Positions 21,591 through 32,976 of a stretch of DNA of 64,000 nt are shown here, in pieces. A program made the translations under genes and the position numbers. The DNA is taken from assembly GCA_030247855.1 (NCBI GenBank), contig JAPDRN010000013.1:248001-312000 (forward strand), in the 5' to 3' direction. The DNA comes from Knufia peltigerae (Eukaryota > Ascomycota > Eurotiomycetes > Chaetothyriales > Trichomeriaceae). The notes below the pieces were generated by a model. That model was given only the letters and a program-made list of their open reading frames with translations. It did not search any database and had not been told where the DNA came from. How positions within the stretch are numbered: position 1 is the first letter of the stretch; every line of letters begins with the position of its first letter.

Positions 21591-23744
21591 TCATATGCGT
21601 CTGAATGTGTTGCCAGAAGCACTTCTTCGATCTTGCTTCGACACGCCTTCGCTCTTTCTCTCTGGGGCCTTCGACTTCTTGACACTGGGCTCGAATGAAA
21701 TGACCTTGTCCCCAACAGGACCACTAAGTCTAGAACCGCGCTTAGTGCGTGATATGGGCCGAGCATTCTCTGCCCGAGAGCCGAAGGAGCGATCATGGTG
21801 AGGTCGACTTGTGGAGGATTTCGATGTTGAGGATACTTGCATCCGCAGCTGGTCACGCTTCTTTTGCTTCCTCGTTGACCCTCGTCTGTAGTCCGCCGAA
21901 GAGATCCTGTCTGTTGTTCGGTACCTACTTCTTCCCTTCTCCTCGTCGGTAACCTCGTCGTCACTTGACCCGGAAAGCTCATCAAGGGCTTCCTCCTCGA
22001 CGGCAGTGAGCCCCTTCTCTCTATCCAGATTAGAAGCTGGAGCGGTTTTAGTGCTAGGATTAAGCTGCTGGAATTCTCTGGAAGTTTCATCCACCGCGAA
22101 ATCTTCATCTTGAAACAGTTTAGCAAATCGAGAGTCGGCAAGCAGGCCTTTCTCTTCGGGCTCGGTAGCCTCCGCCGCAGTGCTTTCATCGCCACCTTGC
22201 GCCAGAACACGTTGGGCGCGTTTTCTCTCGTTCTTCTCCTCGCGCTCAAGAATCCTCTCGGCCATCTTTCGGTTGACCTTGGCAGCAACCTTTTTCTTTC
22301 CACGAATCCTGCTCTCACGCTCCTTGTCGATCTTTTCTTGGACTCGTTTGGCTCTTTCTTCTTCCCAACTAGAGGGATTTGCAATCAACCTAGCCTGGTC
22401 GTACAGACCTTGCGCAACAAAGAAGCCGTGCATATACGGCCTCAGAAGATTTGTTTTACCAACAAGATGGTCGAGATTGAGCATACGTAGCTGAGATGAA
22501 GTGAGGAATTTGTAGTTGTCATAGACCTCCCCAACCTTTGAACGTGAGAAAGCGTGGGGATCATTTGGATCATCGGCCATTTCTTCGACCACGTTATCGA
22601 GAAAGGAGCACCATTTTGGAGCAGGGCCAAGTTGTGGGATGAAGAACGAATGCTGATGACGACCTTCATTTGCCGTCAAAAACATGCCGCTGTCCTTGCA
22701 CCATGCTACACAGTTGATATCAACCTCCGGCTCCACAGAAGTCCAAGGCGTCCCGTCTCGCTCGTCCCATAATTTTAGGATACGTCGATCTGCTGAGGCG
22801 ATCTTGGGCTCGAAAACAGTGTCCCGAGTTGCGCTTGACGCGCTCAGATATTCAAGATAGATAATAGGGTATCCGTAACCCTGGTCTTTCTTCAAGGTTG
22901 GCACAGGAGATCGTAGATCATATAGATAGATCATGCCAGAAGAGGTGCCAACGGCAGTGCTGATGCCAGACCTGTGGAATTTGAGTGCTGTGACCTCAGG
23001 GCGACCATCAAAGTCGGATGGCAGGGCTAGTGTCGCAACCCGTGCTCTCGATCGAGTATCCCAGTATTCGACTGTGCCTATCGACGTTCCAAAAGCGAAC
23101 AGATTGTGGCTCCCTTCAGCGATTGCTGCTGTATTCACGGAGCCTGCTCCGATGCCTCCTTGTAATGCGCCCCCACCGACAGAATTCAGGTCATCTCCTC
23201 CGACATCAACCTCGAAAGCGTTCAAGAAGCGGCCAAGCTCCAGATTTATCCGAAAAGCCTCGCCCATTCCATTGCTGTTGACCCCGACCGCAGGAACAAG
23301 CAACTCTGTACCACTCCTATCATATGCAAGATCTCGGCCATATCTTGGTATTCTAAGAGAATCATGGCGGCCTCCAGGAGTGTGAAATTCGATAGACCGG
23401 TCTTCTTGGAGGTGCACGGTTTTGGAATAGTCCGACGAGAGAAAAAGGAAGGTTTTGTTAAGTGTGTTCGTATGTCTCGTCCAGGAAAGGGCCAGGTTAG
23501 GCAGGTAGTGTGTATGTATTTGTGGCTTGTAAGTGCCTGTGCTCATGGCCCATTCACCATCTTCGCTGATGCGAATACATTGACTCGCCTCCTCGAACTC
23601 GAAATCTTGTAATAGTTCTACCCTATTGGCAAACTCCGGATCCTTCTTTCGTTTTTGTTTCTCTGATAGCCAGTCTGGAAGGCTTCGTGAAGTCGAGGCA
23701 CCCGCAACAGTGTAGACTGGCACCGCACTGTTGGTGAGTCTCAT
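21591..23744 (-). CDS. ENP2: Ribosome biogenesis WD-repeat protein ENP2/NOL10
   Basis: The 717-residue protein starts at the ATG at 23744 (MRLTNSAVPVYTVAGA), the conserved family start; the longer frame begins with GTG. Hallmarks are RSLPDWLSEKQKRKKD near residue 20, WD-type propeller repeats to about residue 380 (including LPDF-like blades and LYDLRSP), then a charged helical tail with lysine-rich nuclear/nucleolar signals and the end SASGNTFRRI. ENP2 is a nucleolar component of the 90S pre-ribosome needed for 18S rRNA maturation. It is convergent with the monooxygenase and divergent from MED13. Confidence 0.95.
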   Translation of the reverse strand: MRLTNSAVPVYTVAGASTSRSLPDWLSEKQKRKKDPEFANRVELLQDFEFEEASQCIRISEDGEWAMSTGTYKPQIHTHYLPNLALSWTRHTNTLNKTFLFLSSDYSKTVHLQEDRSIEFHTPGGRHDSLRIPRYGRDLAYDRSGTELLVPAVGVNSNGMGEAFRINLELGRFLNAFEVDVGGDDLNSVGGGALQGGIGAGSVNTAAIAEGSHNLFAFGTSIGTVEYWDTRSRARVATLALPSDFDGRPEVTALKFHRSGISTAVGTSSGMIYLYDLRSPVPTLKKDQGYGYPIIYLEYLSASSATRDTVFEPKIASADRRILKLWDERDGTPWTSVEPEVDINCVAWCKDSGMFLTANEGRHQHSFFIPQLGPAPKWCSFLDNVVEEMADDPNDPHAFSRSKVGEVYDNYKFLTSSQLRMLNLDHLVGKTNLLRPYMHGFFVAQGLYDQARLIANPSSWEEERAKRVQEKIDKERESRIRGKKKVAAKVNRKMAERILEREEKNERKRAQRVLAQGGDESTAAEATEPEEKGLLADSRFAKLFQDEDFAVDETSREFQQLNPSTKTAPASNLDREKGLTAVEEEALDELSGSSDDEVTDEEKGRSRYRTTDRISSADYRRGSTRKQKKRDQLRMQVSSTSKSSTSRPHHDRSFGSRAENARPISRTKRGSRLSGPVGDKVISFEPSVKKSKAPERKSEGVSKQDRRSASGNTFRRI

Positions 23745-24363
23745 ATTTAGGGTCTTAGAGGGTGATGGAGGAGGACATGGCAGGTTGAGGGATATCACCG
23801 AGCGAGTTGTCGACTCGAGTCGTATTTTCTGGTATTATAACACAGCGTAAGAGGGCTTTATTGTTCAATAGCAATCCTCATACATACGTACCCGGTGGGT
23901 GGCACTCGCTCTTTGCCTGTAGAATTTCTCCAAAATTTAGGAAAAGTCGCAGGCGAGATTTTCCGAGGCTTAGCCGATGATCACGTGCCGAGTTGGAATC
24001 GACTCGAAAAGAAACCTCAGCATCTTCGACTTCATCAATGCAGATTGGAGCTGGCCTCTTCTATCCTCTTTTTCATTAAAAACACTCATTGAAAGAGATA
24101 TTGTTGTTAGATCTACCATTTCCTGTAACAGTCGATTGCATCTCGGACCTTTGATCGAATTAACACCACGTTGGCATAGAAGCTCCGGCTCTAGGCCGTG
24201 TTCCCAGAGCATCAACCTTGTACTTTCCCAAGTGCTCAAGATTGTGGACATCGCTTGCATCAGAATCACCTCCTTCGTCATAGAATGCACCGAATCTGGC
24301 CTGGACTTCTCTTCTTGTGCTTCAATCAGCACATGATATTGGTTCCGCCGAATGGTTGAAGTA
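23745..24363. other. Divergent promoter ENP2 / MED13
   Basis: About 620 bp separates two divergent nuclear housekeeping genes. A minus-strand open frame (24374-23970) overlaps the MED13 start and has no family features. Confidence 0.45.
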
Positions 24364-27300
24364 ATGGCTACCAATCTTGATTACCCCAGCAATTGCGCCA
24401 CCAATGTGTATACTCTTGTAGGGGACAGTACCCATGTTCCCCCTACGCTGCTAAATTTCCTCGCAGAATGACTTTGGCGAGATAGCATACATCGTATGTA
24501 CGGTCGCAACTCCGCCTACACAAGAGCCAGCAGCATTTACATCGACACCGGAGGCCACCCTAGCACGGCTCCGGAGAACTGAACGTCAATTCAGGGAAGC
24601 TTCTATTCTTGCTGCCCTTGACGTTGATAATCGTCAGCTATTTACCTTTTACAAAAAGGTCGACATTGCAAACGCAAAGGATCAAAAGACCTTGCTGACA
24701 AAATTCGGTTATGTCCTTCGTAGCAATACCTGCACGATCGCTTATAAAACGGCCGCCCGCTTGCCAGATTTGATGAAGCCGGACCAAGCACGGTTGTACC
24801 GTTTATTCACGACCGCCATCATCTCGAGCATCAAGCTCCTTCCCAATGGTGATTCGACACTACAGCCGTTCGGCCCGAAGCTTTACATTGTTAGGCGGGG
24901 TGAGTCTGATACCGAAGTTGATCACTTTGAGCCAAGAAACATCTGGACTCTTTACAGAATAGATGTACAAGTCATTCCGAGCGGCCAGATCGTTCTGACT
25001 ATTCTGAAAGAACGCCACCACGTATTTCGTCGGGTTCTTGATCTTGGAAAAGAACTTGAGCTCGAGCGAAGTGCAATTCCATGCAACTACCCTGTTTATT
25101 TGGCACCTCTAGGGCGTGTGGCTCGCTTAGCGAACAATGCAAATGGTGCTACGTCAACAATCCTCAACTACGATGAAGGACAGGATGCTGTTCCTAGCCA
25201 TGAAGTCGCCCCTGAGAAGGAGCTATGGAAAGAGGTACTCCCGGCATGGCTGAGCGAGCATACAAATATAACTCTGGACCATGGGAATGTTACGTGGGTG
25301 GAAGTGCAAGTCGCAGTTCACGATGTTGAACCGTCTCCAGCAGACAACACCACTGCTTCAAGCCCACCGAGTAGCAAATTAGGGTCAATCTCGTGGAAAA
25401 CTCTATTATGGCCTTCTAGTCTCTGCTTTACCCTGGACAAAGGACGTACTGGACTGGCCGAAACTTTCGGTGGTAACCAGGATCCTATTCGGTTTGTTCG
25501 AGACTGGCTGGTCGGCACTTTCAGCGACAACTCCAACGTCAATGCACAAAGTCACGTCCCCAACATGACTGATTCTGATGATGATGAGCCACTTTTTGCA
25601 GAGACTGGCACATTTGATGATCCAGATCATTTTCAGCCCTTTGGGCCACCGGCTTTTCCAGCCAGCCAGGCTGTATATCCAACTCCGCCAGACGCCGTCA
25701 TGACACATGCCACGCCTGGATTCTCTTCCTTGGACGGGCTCGCAATGACTCCGGCCAATCTGCCCGGAAAGGTGTCAGATTTCATGCGACGTTCTGATGT
25801 AGAAATGCAGGACTTTGACGGAATGAACAACGATGGCGCCATGAGTGGTTATTACGACGAAGATCTCTTCGAGGAGATGACGGAGGATCAATTCGAACAA
25901 GGCAACGCAGCCGACGAACCAAACTGGGATTTTTTTGATCGTCCTGGAGTTGATCTTAAACCAAGGTCGGCGGAGGATGCGGGCGTGAAGGATGCCGATA
26001 CTGCAATGCATGATATTGGTGACAACAATGACTCCAAAGTACCATTACATGAGAATGTGAATGATGAGAAGTACACAGAGCAGTCTGGCGTACTAATCTC
26101 GCCTTCAGAAAGGATTGATTACCATCAATCTCTGGGTCCGACGGACCAAACCGAGATGGTTGGGTCCAGTGAAACAGGTAATCTTGAGCGCGTTAAGCTG
26201 CAGACAACGCAGGCGGCGGCATTGGATGGCGGGCAATATAAATCTAGAACAACGGCTGCTCGTCGTCGGTCGAGCATCTACGAAGGGGTCCGGCCACCTG
26301 GAAGATCGTCTCACCATGATGACAAGTATACTGCCAACGGTGGATTCTGGTTCGATCCTAATCCGGTAGCTGTCTCTACTAACTCCTCGCTCAAGCTTTT
26401 GTCGGTAATACAACGCTCGGCATCAAGCTCCTCCGAGGATGGCGAATCAAGTGACGGTGATTCTTCTTCGCCAAATCAAATATCCAGTGGCAGAAAAGCA
26501 CTCGTTCCTTCACGCGCATGGACAGAGTATCATCCAGGATCTCCAATGACCGTGACCCATCAAAATGAGTATGACAAGGCCACAGCTGAGACAGACATCA
26601 GACAGCTACTCGAAGTTCTCAAACCTGTTGCGATACAACCCACACCTATCATAGATATCCGTACGACGAATCATGTCTTCCGACCCGATGAGACGCTCGA
26701 TCAGAACCTTCTACAAATTGCCCAGATCTTGGTGGATCAGGTCTCTCAGACTTCTTTGATCTCTCATGCAGATCAAGACAACAAGCACAAAGTACTAACC
26801 GACGACCATATCGACATTATTGCCGATCTTGGAGTGCTCGGTAGCTCTTCAAGCCCCATGACTCTCTCTCAGCTAGTCTTGATGAAAGCAGACACTCCCA
26901 ATGTGAGACCCCAAGGGAAGATTTCCAAGTTGCAACCGAACCAGGTTCGCATGAAACGCGCCGATCAGCCACTTGTGGCTTCTTTGCCAATCCTGAGTTT
27001 CTGGGATACTCTGAATCTACAACCTGCTCACGGCCTCAAAGACGCCATAGCCTTTTGCGTCCATCCCGAAGGTGAAGATGTGGCAGACGGTTGCTCAAAC
27101 CTTTTGCAGAGAATGTCCGATACGTACAACACCTGTGCACTAGGACTACATACTGTGGGTCGCCTCAGTGGCATGGCTGGTGACGGGAGAGTTTCGTATT
27201 ACAGCACAGCAGAGGCATCATCAAATGTCCGTCAAGTTTGTCAAAAGATGGGAAGCACGCTAGCAGCAGCTAGTGATCTGACCGGCACAGTGCTCATATA

Positions 27301-28543
27301 CATGATAAGTCAAGACGACAGTCCGGCCGCGTATCTTGAGATGTGTAAGGCTTTCAATTGCCTATTCGAATCATTTGCAGCCAATACGGATAGGAAGAGT
27401 ATTACGGATATGGCGTTGCAAATAATCCCCAGGAGTTTCGTGGCCAGCCCCGCGTCGCTGGTTGTGCCCCCTCAAGCAGCATACCTGAAGCTGGCTCTCG
27501 AGGTGTACAATCGACTACCGCCAATAGATAATAGTCGTTCACCGGCCGCATGCGATGCTGCCATTACTTTGGCAAAGGTGGAGAATCCTGTTCATCTGCA
27601 GCTTGCCTCAACTTTCGCTTCCCCACTATCTAACAATGGCGATTATCTTCATCTTGCGTACTCGATGACCCCCGACGGCCGGTGGATCGCGGCGGCGTGG
27701 ACAGATGAACAAGGACGTATATCCCTCAGCATGTCGTACTGTACCCGCTGGAAGGACTCGCGCCAGGTACGACCGCGACAAGAAATCTTCAAGGAAATGT
27801 GGCTTGTCTCTCATGATCTCATGGGCAAGAATAGGGGACTGTGGCGTCTCGCCATTGTCAAACACGGCTTCTACATGCCTCTGGAGCTGCAGGAATGGCG
27901 TCAGGTCTTTGAGAGTTCAACAACAACCCAGAAACGGTGTTCGCCCATGCTTCTCTCAGCACATCTCGAATCCATGGTGAAGGTGTTCCCGCGTACAATC
28001 ACGGGCAAGTTGGTGCAGACGGGACAAAACGTGTTTGGCACTCCTGTGTCAACCCCACAAGCAGGAGTGACGTCGCCCGATCAGCATATTCCCGCGACAC
28101 CTACTCCTGGTGGTACTGCCGTGATTAATGCTCCCACGCCTCCAGAACCTGGCTTGGATCCCAATGTTGAACTTGACCTTACTCTGCTGGACCCTGCCGA
28201 GGAAAGTTGGGGGATTATCCTACCGTACGGGTTGAATCAATCGAAGAACATGATCGAAATAAGGCCAGCGGTAGTGAGTGCTGTATTGCTTAAGCGACGA
28301 GGCCCGAAAATTGAGGAGGGATTCAATTCACTCGAAATCAGTCTTGTGTATTTAGCATCCCAAGCAGCGGGCGGTTTCGGTCAGACCGCGCCGGACGATT
28401 TGTTGGAGGATGTCATCAAACAATATCGGGGTCTTCTGACGTTAGGAGTATCGCGAGGATGTGTCGATCCGTTGAAGGAAAGTCTTCCGTGGCATGTCGC
28501 GACTGTGGCCCGAGGAAGCAGAGCACTGGGAGAGGTTCTATGA
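24364..28543 (+). CDS. SSN2: Mediator subunit 13 (CDK8 kinase module)
   Basis: A short first exon (24364-24417, MATNLDYPSNCATNVYTL) is joined through a 49-bp intron (GTAGGG...CGCAG) to a 4,077-bp exon starting at 24467, giving 1,376 residues. The long open frame alone appears to start at a TTG, but its frame continues upstream through NDFGEIAYIV to this splice site. The N-terminal block is the MED13 N-domain, the middle is long, acidic and disordered, and the last 400 or so residues (for example YYSTAEASSNVRQVC and HLAYSMTPDGRWIAAAWTD) form the conserved C-terminal MED13 domain. The protein links the CDK8-cyclin C module to core Mediator and mainly represses transcription. An in-frame ATG at 24352 could add four residues. 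Confidence 0.92.
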
Positions 28544-29831
28544 TGACGTGTGATGTACTGCGTATAGAGAGCTCGATTGAAAGACAGGGTCTATGAAAGT
28601 CCACGAGGTCCAAAGGCCCTCTTTCTCGGTATAGTATAAACAGTCAACAGCTAACAACCAACTAATGAGGTAATGAAAACTATGGTCACGTTCCGATACT
28701 CGGAAGACATGTTGTTGACGAGTGCCAAATTAATGATACATCCATGTATTCGTACTCATTGAGCTCTCGGGCAGAATTAACCGCATATGGAAAGCTCCGA
28801 TTGACCATGGCACAAGGCTTACGACTTGCTGGCTTTTTGTTGTGACGACGGCCTTTTCTTGTGCGAGCATTGTACTGTCGACACTCATACTTGTAGTTTC
28901 AACATCTGGTAAAATAAAAGAGCAAAGATGCAATGATCGAGGAATGATTCAAAAGATTGTCGATCGTCGCACCAAGTTTCCTTGTATCTGATTAGATCTC
29001 TGATTAGATTCGACAGTGCTTGGGCATCGTGATGTTTTCGTCACTCGTCTGTCACTCTTGGACAGTCCTGTGTACCGATATTCGTACAGTATTGATCAAA
29101 GGGTCCGTGGTCCCGCTTCATTTCTCAAAGGGAGACTATTCCCAGTCTAACGGTCCCGATCGATCTCTTCCTGACCCTCTCCGAGAGCTGTGCCAAGGAT
29201 TCATGGGCCATGGGCATCGCATCGCGGGTCAGTCCAAAAGGCGCTATGATGGTTTCCAAGACGCCAACTGAGCGTTTTTCATGAGATTTTCTCTAATGGT
29301 GTCGACTTGGCATTGGGGTCGATGGTTTTTAGGTGACATTGATTTGACTGATGGTGGGAAAATTTTTGCATCAGATAAGATAACAGCCAATCGCCCTTGA
29401 TTATCAGCCAACATCGCTCTCCACCATCTTCAAAGCTCGTCGTGGCCAATGTTCTGGGCAATCAACAATACTGTAACGGGCCGCCCTGGACTCCGATTAT
29501 TGTTCTTGCCTCGTTCCCTCTCAAGGTCCCTTATGAGCTCCATCACCTTGTCTTTCTCGGAGCCACCGATCGGGTCTCCATCTCTATGCCAACGGACCAC
29601 TCAACATCGTCCGGGAACACTGTACAATGAACCCGGTACAGGTGTAGAAGAACACTATGACCCGGCACTAAGACTACGTAGGTCTGGAGGTAGGTGGTAC
29701 ACCCTAACATAAAAGAAATCCCTTCTCTGCCTCTCATCTCTCTTCCTCTCCCCTGCTCAAGGAAAGTCTCTCGGTGAGTACTACACACACACAAGACAGC
29801 ACACCATCTTTGTCGTTGTGTTTCCCTCACC
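28544..29831. other. Intergenic, about 1.3 kb
   Basis: This lies between the MED13 stop and the siderophore transporter. It holds the iron-GATA-type site at 29370-29383 and a CT-rich leader just before 29832. No coding frame was supported. Confidence 0.5.
29370..29383 (+). promoter_or_regulatory. Candidate iron-GATA (SreA/Urbs1) site
   Basis: ATCAGATAA at 29370-29378 exactly matches the ATCWGATAA consensus of fungal iron-responsive GATA repressors and is followed directly by GATAA (29379-29383). It lies about 460 bp upstream of a siderophore transporter, the expected target class. A 9-base match can occur by chance in 64 kb, so location is the main support. Confidence 0.6.
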
Positions 29832-31643
29832 ATGTCCCACTCCGACGACTCCCAGACGACAAGGGGTCAAACGACACTACCAGAGGATCACAAGAATCCT
29901 TTCGGTGACAACCACCACCATGCTGGTCCCAACAAGGAGATCTCTGCCCAAGGAGGCTCCCGCCGAGACTCGATTCTCTTGGTCGGCGACAAGTCTCCCG
30001 GTGTCGCTCGCATCGAAGCCATCGGTGAGGTATTGACCTTGACCGACCGTGTTTTCTTGTTCATCGGAGTCTTCCTCGTCGCCTACGCTTACGGTCTCGA
30101 CGGTACAGTCCGGTACACGTTCCAGACGACGGCGACGGCCTCAATGGGTGAACACTCACTCCTCGCAACCATCAACGTCCTCCGAGCCGTCATCGCCGCC
30201 GCCGCACAACCGACGGGGGCCAAAATTGCCGACGTTTTCGGTCGTCTCGAGTTGGTTTGCGTTTCGGTCTTCTTTTATACCGTCGGAACCATCATCGAGG
30301 CTTGCGCCACAAATGTGTCGACGTTCGCCGGAGGGTCTGTTCTGTATCAAATCGGGTACACCCTCATAATCCTCCTCGTCGAGGTCATTATCGCCGACAT
30401 CACGTCCCTCCGAGCACGTTTATTCTTCAGCTACATCCCAGCATTACCCTTCATCATCAACACCTGGGTTTCCGGAGACATCACCCAGGCCGTCCTCGAG
30501 GTCACGACCTGGAAATGGGGTATCGGCATGTGGTGCATCATCTATCCCGTATGCGCTCTCCCCTTGATCATCACTCTTGCGGTCGTGGGCCGTCGGGCCC
30601 GAAAATCCGGCGTCCTCGACAAGTACCAATCCCCTTTCCAACAACTCGGGGCTCGCAAGTTGGCGGTCAGCTTGTTCTGGACCCTTGACATGGTCGGCAT
30701 CGTCTTGCTCATCGCGGTCTTTGCGCTCATCCTGGTTCCTTTGACCATCGCCGGTGGACTTTCCACAAAGTGGAAGGAGGCTCACGTCATCGCACCTCTT
30801 GTCATTGGTATCTTGTGTATTCCTTGCTTTGTGTTTTGGGAACTCTGGGCCCCTCACCCTCTGGTTCCCTTTGACTTGCTCAAAGACCGCGCCGTCTGGG
30901 GAGCTCTCGGCATCGCCTGCACTCTCAACTTCGCCTGGTACATGCAAGGTGATTACATCTACACGGTTTTGTCTGTCGCTTTCGATTTCAGCGTCAAGGC
31001 TGCGACTCGGGTGTCTTCATTGTACAGCTTCACCTCCGTCATCACGGGTTTCGTGTTGGGAATGATCGTCTACAAGGTCCGAAGACTCAAATGGTTCATC
31101 GTCGCGGGTACTTGCCTGTTCATGGTCGCGTTTGGCCTCCTCATCCACTACCGGGGTTCACCAAGCTCGAGCGGCAAGTCTGGGGTCATCGGAGCTCAAG
31201 TCCTGTTGGGTTTCGCGGGTGGTATGTTCCCTTACCCTGCACAAGCGTCGATCCAAGCCGCCACCAAACATGAACACGTCGCCGTCATTACTGGCTTGTA
31301 CCTGGCCACCTACAACATCGGCTCTGCCTTTGGCGGTTGCGTGTCAGGAGCCATCTGGACAAACGTCCTCCCTGCGACCCTCGAGGACCGCCTGGCCCCG
31401 CTGGGCAACTCTACCTTGGCAGCCTCGACCTACGCCAACCCCTTTGGGGTCATCGCGGAATACCCAGTCGGCACTCCCGAGAGGACCGCCATCATCGCCG
31501 CCTACCAGCACGCTCAAAGATTACTTTGCATCACCGGTATTTGTCTCGCCGTTCTTTTGATAGGGTTCTCTCTGTGTCTTAGAAATCCCAAGCTGGGTAA
31601 TGAACAGAGTTTACCCGATGCAGAGGAGAATGTTGTTCGTTGA
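29832..31643 (+). CDS. Siderophore-iron transporter (MFS, Sit1/MirB type)
   Basis: The 603-residue single-exon protein belongs to the 14-helix siderophore:H+ symporter group of the major facilitator superfamily. After a hydrophilic N-terminus of about 65 residues comes the family signature LFIGVFLVAYAYGLDGTVRYT. Further on are AQPTGAKIADVFGRLE in loop 2-3, a QIGYT...ADITSLRARLFFS block, and a long C-terminal loop before the last helix (EYPVGTPER). It should import ferric siderophore across the plasma or endosomal membrane. Strong C-ending codon preference suggests high expression when induced. An iron-GATA-type site lies upstream. The specific siderophore cannot be told, and no siderophore synthetase gene is in the window. 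Confidence 0.93.
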   Translation: MSHSDDSQTTRGQTTLPEDHKNPFGDNHHHAGPNKEISAQGGSRRDSILLVGDKSPGVARIEAIGEVLTLTDRVFLFIGVFLVAYAYGLDGTVRYTFQTTATASMGEHSLLATINVLRAVIAAAAQPTGAKIADVFGRLELVCVSVFFYTVGTIIEACATNVSTFAGGSVLYQIGYTLIILLVEVIIADITSLRARLFFSYIPALPFIINTWVSGDITQAVLEVTTWKWGIGMWCIIYPVCALPLIITLAVVGRRARKSGVLDKYQSPFQQLGARKLAVSLFWTLDMVGIVLLIAVFALILVPLTIAGGLSTKWKEAHVIAPLVIGILCIPCFVFWELWAPHPLVPFDLLKDRAVWGALGIACTLNFAWYMQGDYIYTVLSVAFDFSVKAATRVSSLYSFTSVITGFVLGMIVYKVRRLKWFIVAGTCLFMVAFGLLIHYRGSPSSSGKSGVIGAQVLLGFAGGMFPYPAQASIQAATKHEHVAVITGLYLATYNIGSAFGGCVSGAIWTNVLPATLEDRLAPLGNSTLAASTYANPFGVIAEYPVGTPERTAIIAAYQHAQRLLCITGICLAVLLIGFSLCLRNPKLGNEQSLPDAEENVVR

Positions 31644-32976
31644 AGAAAGGAAAGGACAGCACGGCACAGTGCACTTTCTGTTGTTTGGTGGGCATCAAAA
31701 CCTAGTCTTCCCCTATGCCCATGTCACAGTCAAGGACTACTGATTGTCGTATTCGTAAATGGTTGAATTAAAAGTGTATATATCATTTGGGTTGTGTGTG
31801 TGCATGTACATTATATGAAATACCCAGGCATTAATCATGATATGAGATTTACTTTGTTTTCGAATACATATACCTTATGCACCATCACCTGCGACAGTAC
31901 TCACACATAACACATTGTCTATCTAGGTACTCCGTACCTCTGTTTTAATCTACGTCATTATCGAGAGAATTGATGGTGATACTACCGAGTGACATCCCCC
32001 CATGCTTACTGGTTGCCAGACAATGTCGACCAGATGGCGGAGTACTGGATATCAATCTCTATATCCAGGGTGTGATTATAACACCTCGCATTGTCGTCCG
32101 TATCCTTTGCTGAGCTGGAATCGGCGTGGGAAGTGAAAAACATTGTGAAAAGGTTTCGAGACATCCAGACGCATCTAAAACGACAGCATGATGGCATTCC
32201 GCATTACATCCCTGCATCTCACCTCGGCAAAGAGCAAGACCACAGCCTCACTTCCTCCCTCTACGTTCTAGATGGGCCATTTATCACCATGTCGGGCGCC
32301 TGGAGGAAGGAGAAGAGCGACAAGGGCCTCGGATAACACCTATTGCATCTGGTTCACAATCATTTCTTTCAGCTTGCGCCCGATTCCTGGCAAGGGGTCC
32401 CTCGGCGTGACAACACACAACTCTCTACATAATTGGTTTGACTCAATGAACCAATTCAACTCAACACATGCTCAAAAAAGGTGTGGTACATTCCTCCTCC
32501 CCTCTCACCTCACATCTCCCCAGTCCTTTTTCCAACTTCGTGCATTAGCGCAGTTCAGCCGCTGGGCCAGTCAGCTCGGTCCAGCATGGAGAGGCGCATG
32601 CTAACCCATGCAAACATGGTACGATGATTGTGGCAGGATTGCATGCGACGCTCATCAGCCCCCGAAAATGCGACTGGAGGACTTCCCAACACCACACCGG
32701 TCGGTGATGCCGTTGGCAAGCCCCTGTAGAAACCCCCGGAGGAGAAGACTGACCGCATCACACTGCACCATTCGTCAATCGTTTCTGCATCAAAAATCCC
32801 TTTTCGGAACCCCAGGCGTCTCTGTAAAGCATCAAAACGTTCAGTTCGCTAGGGCTACGTCCGAAAAGTTTTAGGTCGTGCAAACATGAACAAAGTATGG
32901 GCCGACCAAGTCTCAACTTCTTATACCTCACAACTCACCTTCGTCTCACACCTACAACAACATTGACATATCCAAA
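31644..32976. other. Intergenic, about 1.3 kb
   Basis: This contains a TACTCCGTA motif within GTACTCCGTAC (31927-31937). An open stretch on the plus strand at 32091-32336 reads as helix-like protein but lacks an upstream ATG, so it is not called. Nothing else was found. Confidence 0.45.

Noticed and set aside
23970..24374. 134-codon minus-strand frame overlapping the MED13 start
   Set aside because: It overlaps the first exon and promoter of MED13 and has no motif of its own.
32091..32336. 81-codon plus-strand frame with helix-like sequence
   Set aside because: It begins with TTG, the nearest ATGs are internal, and no family or splice support was found. It could be a relic.
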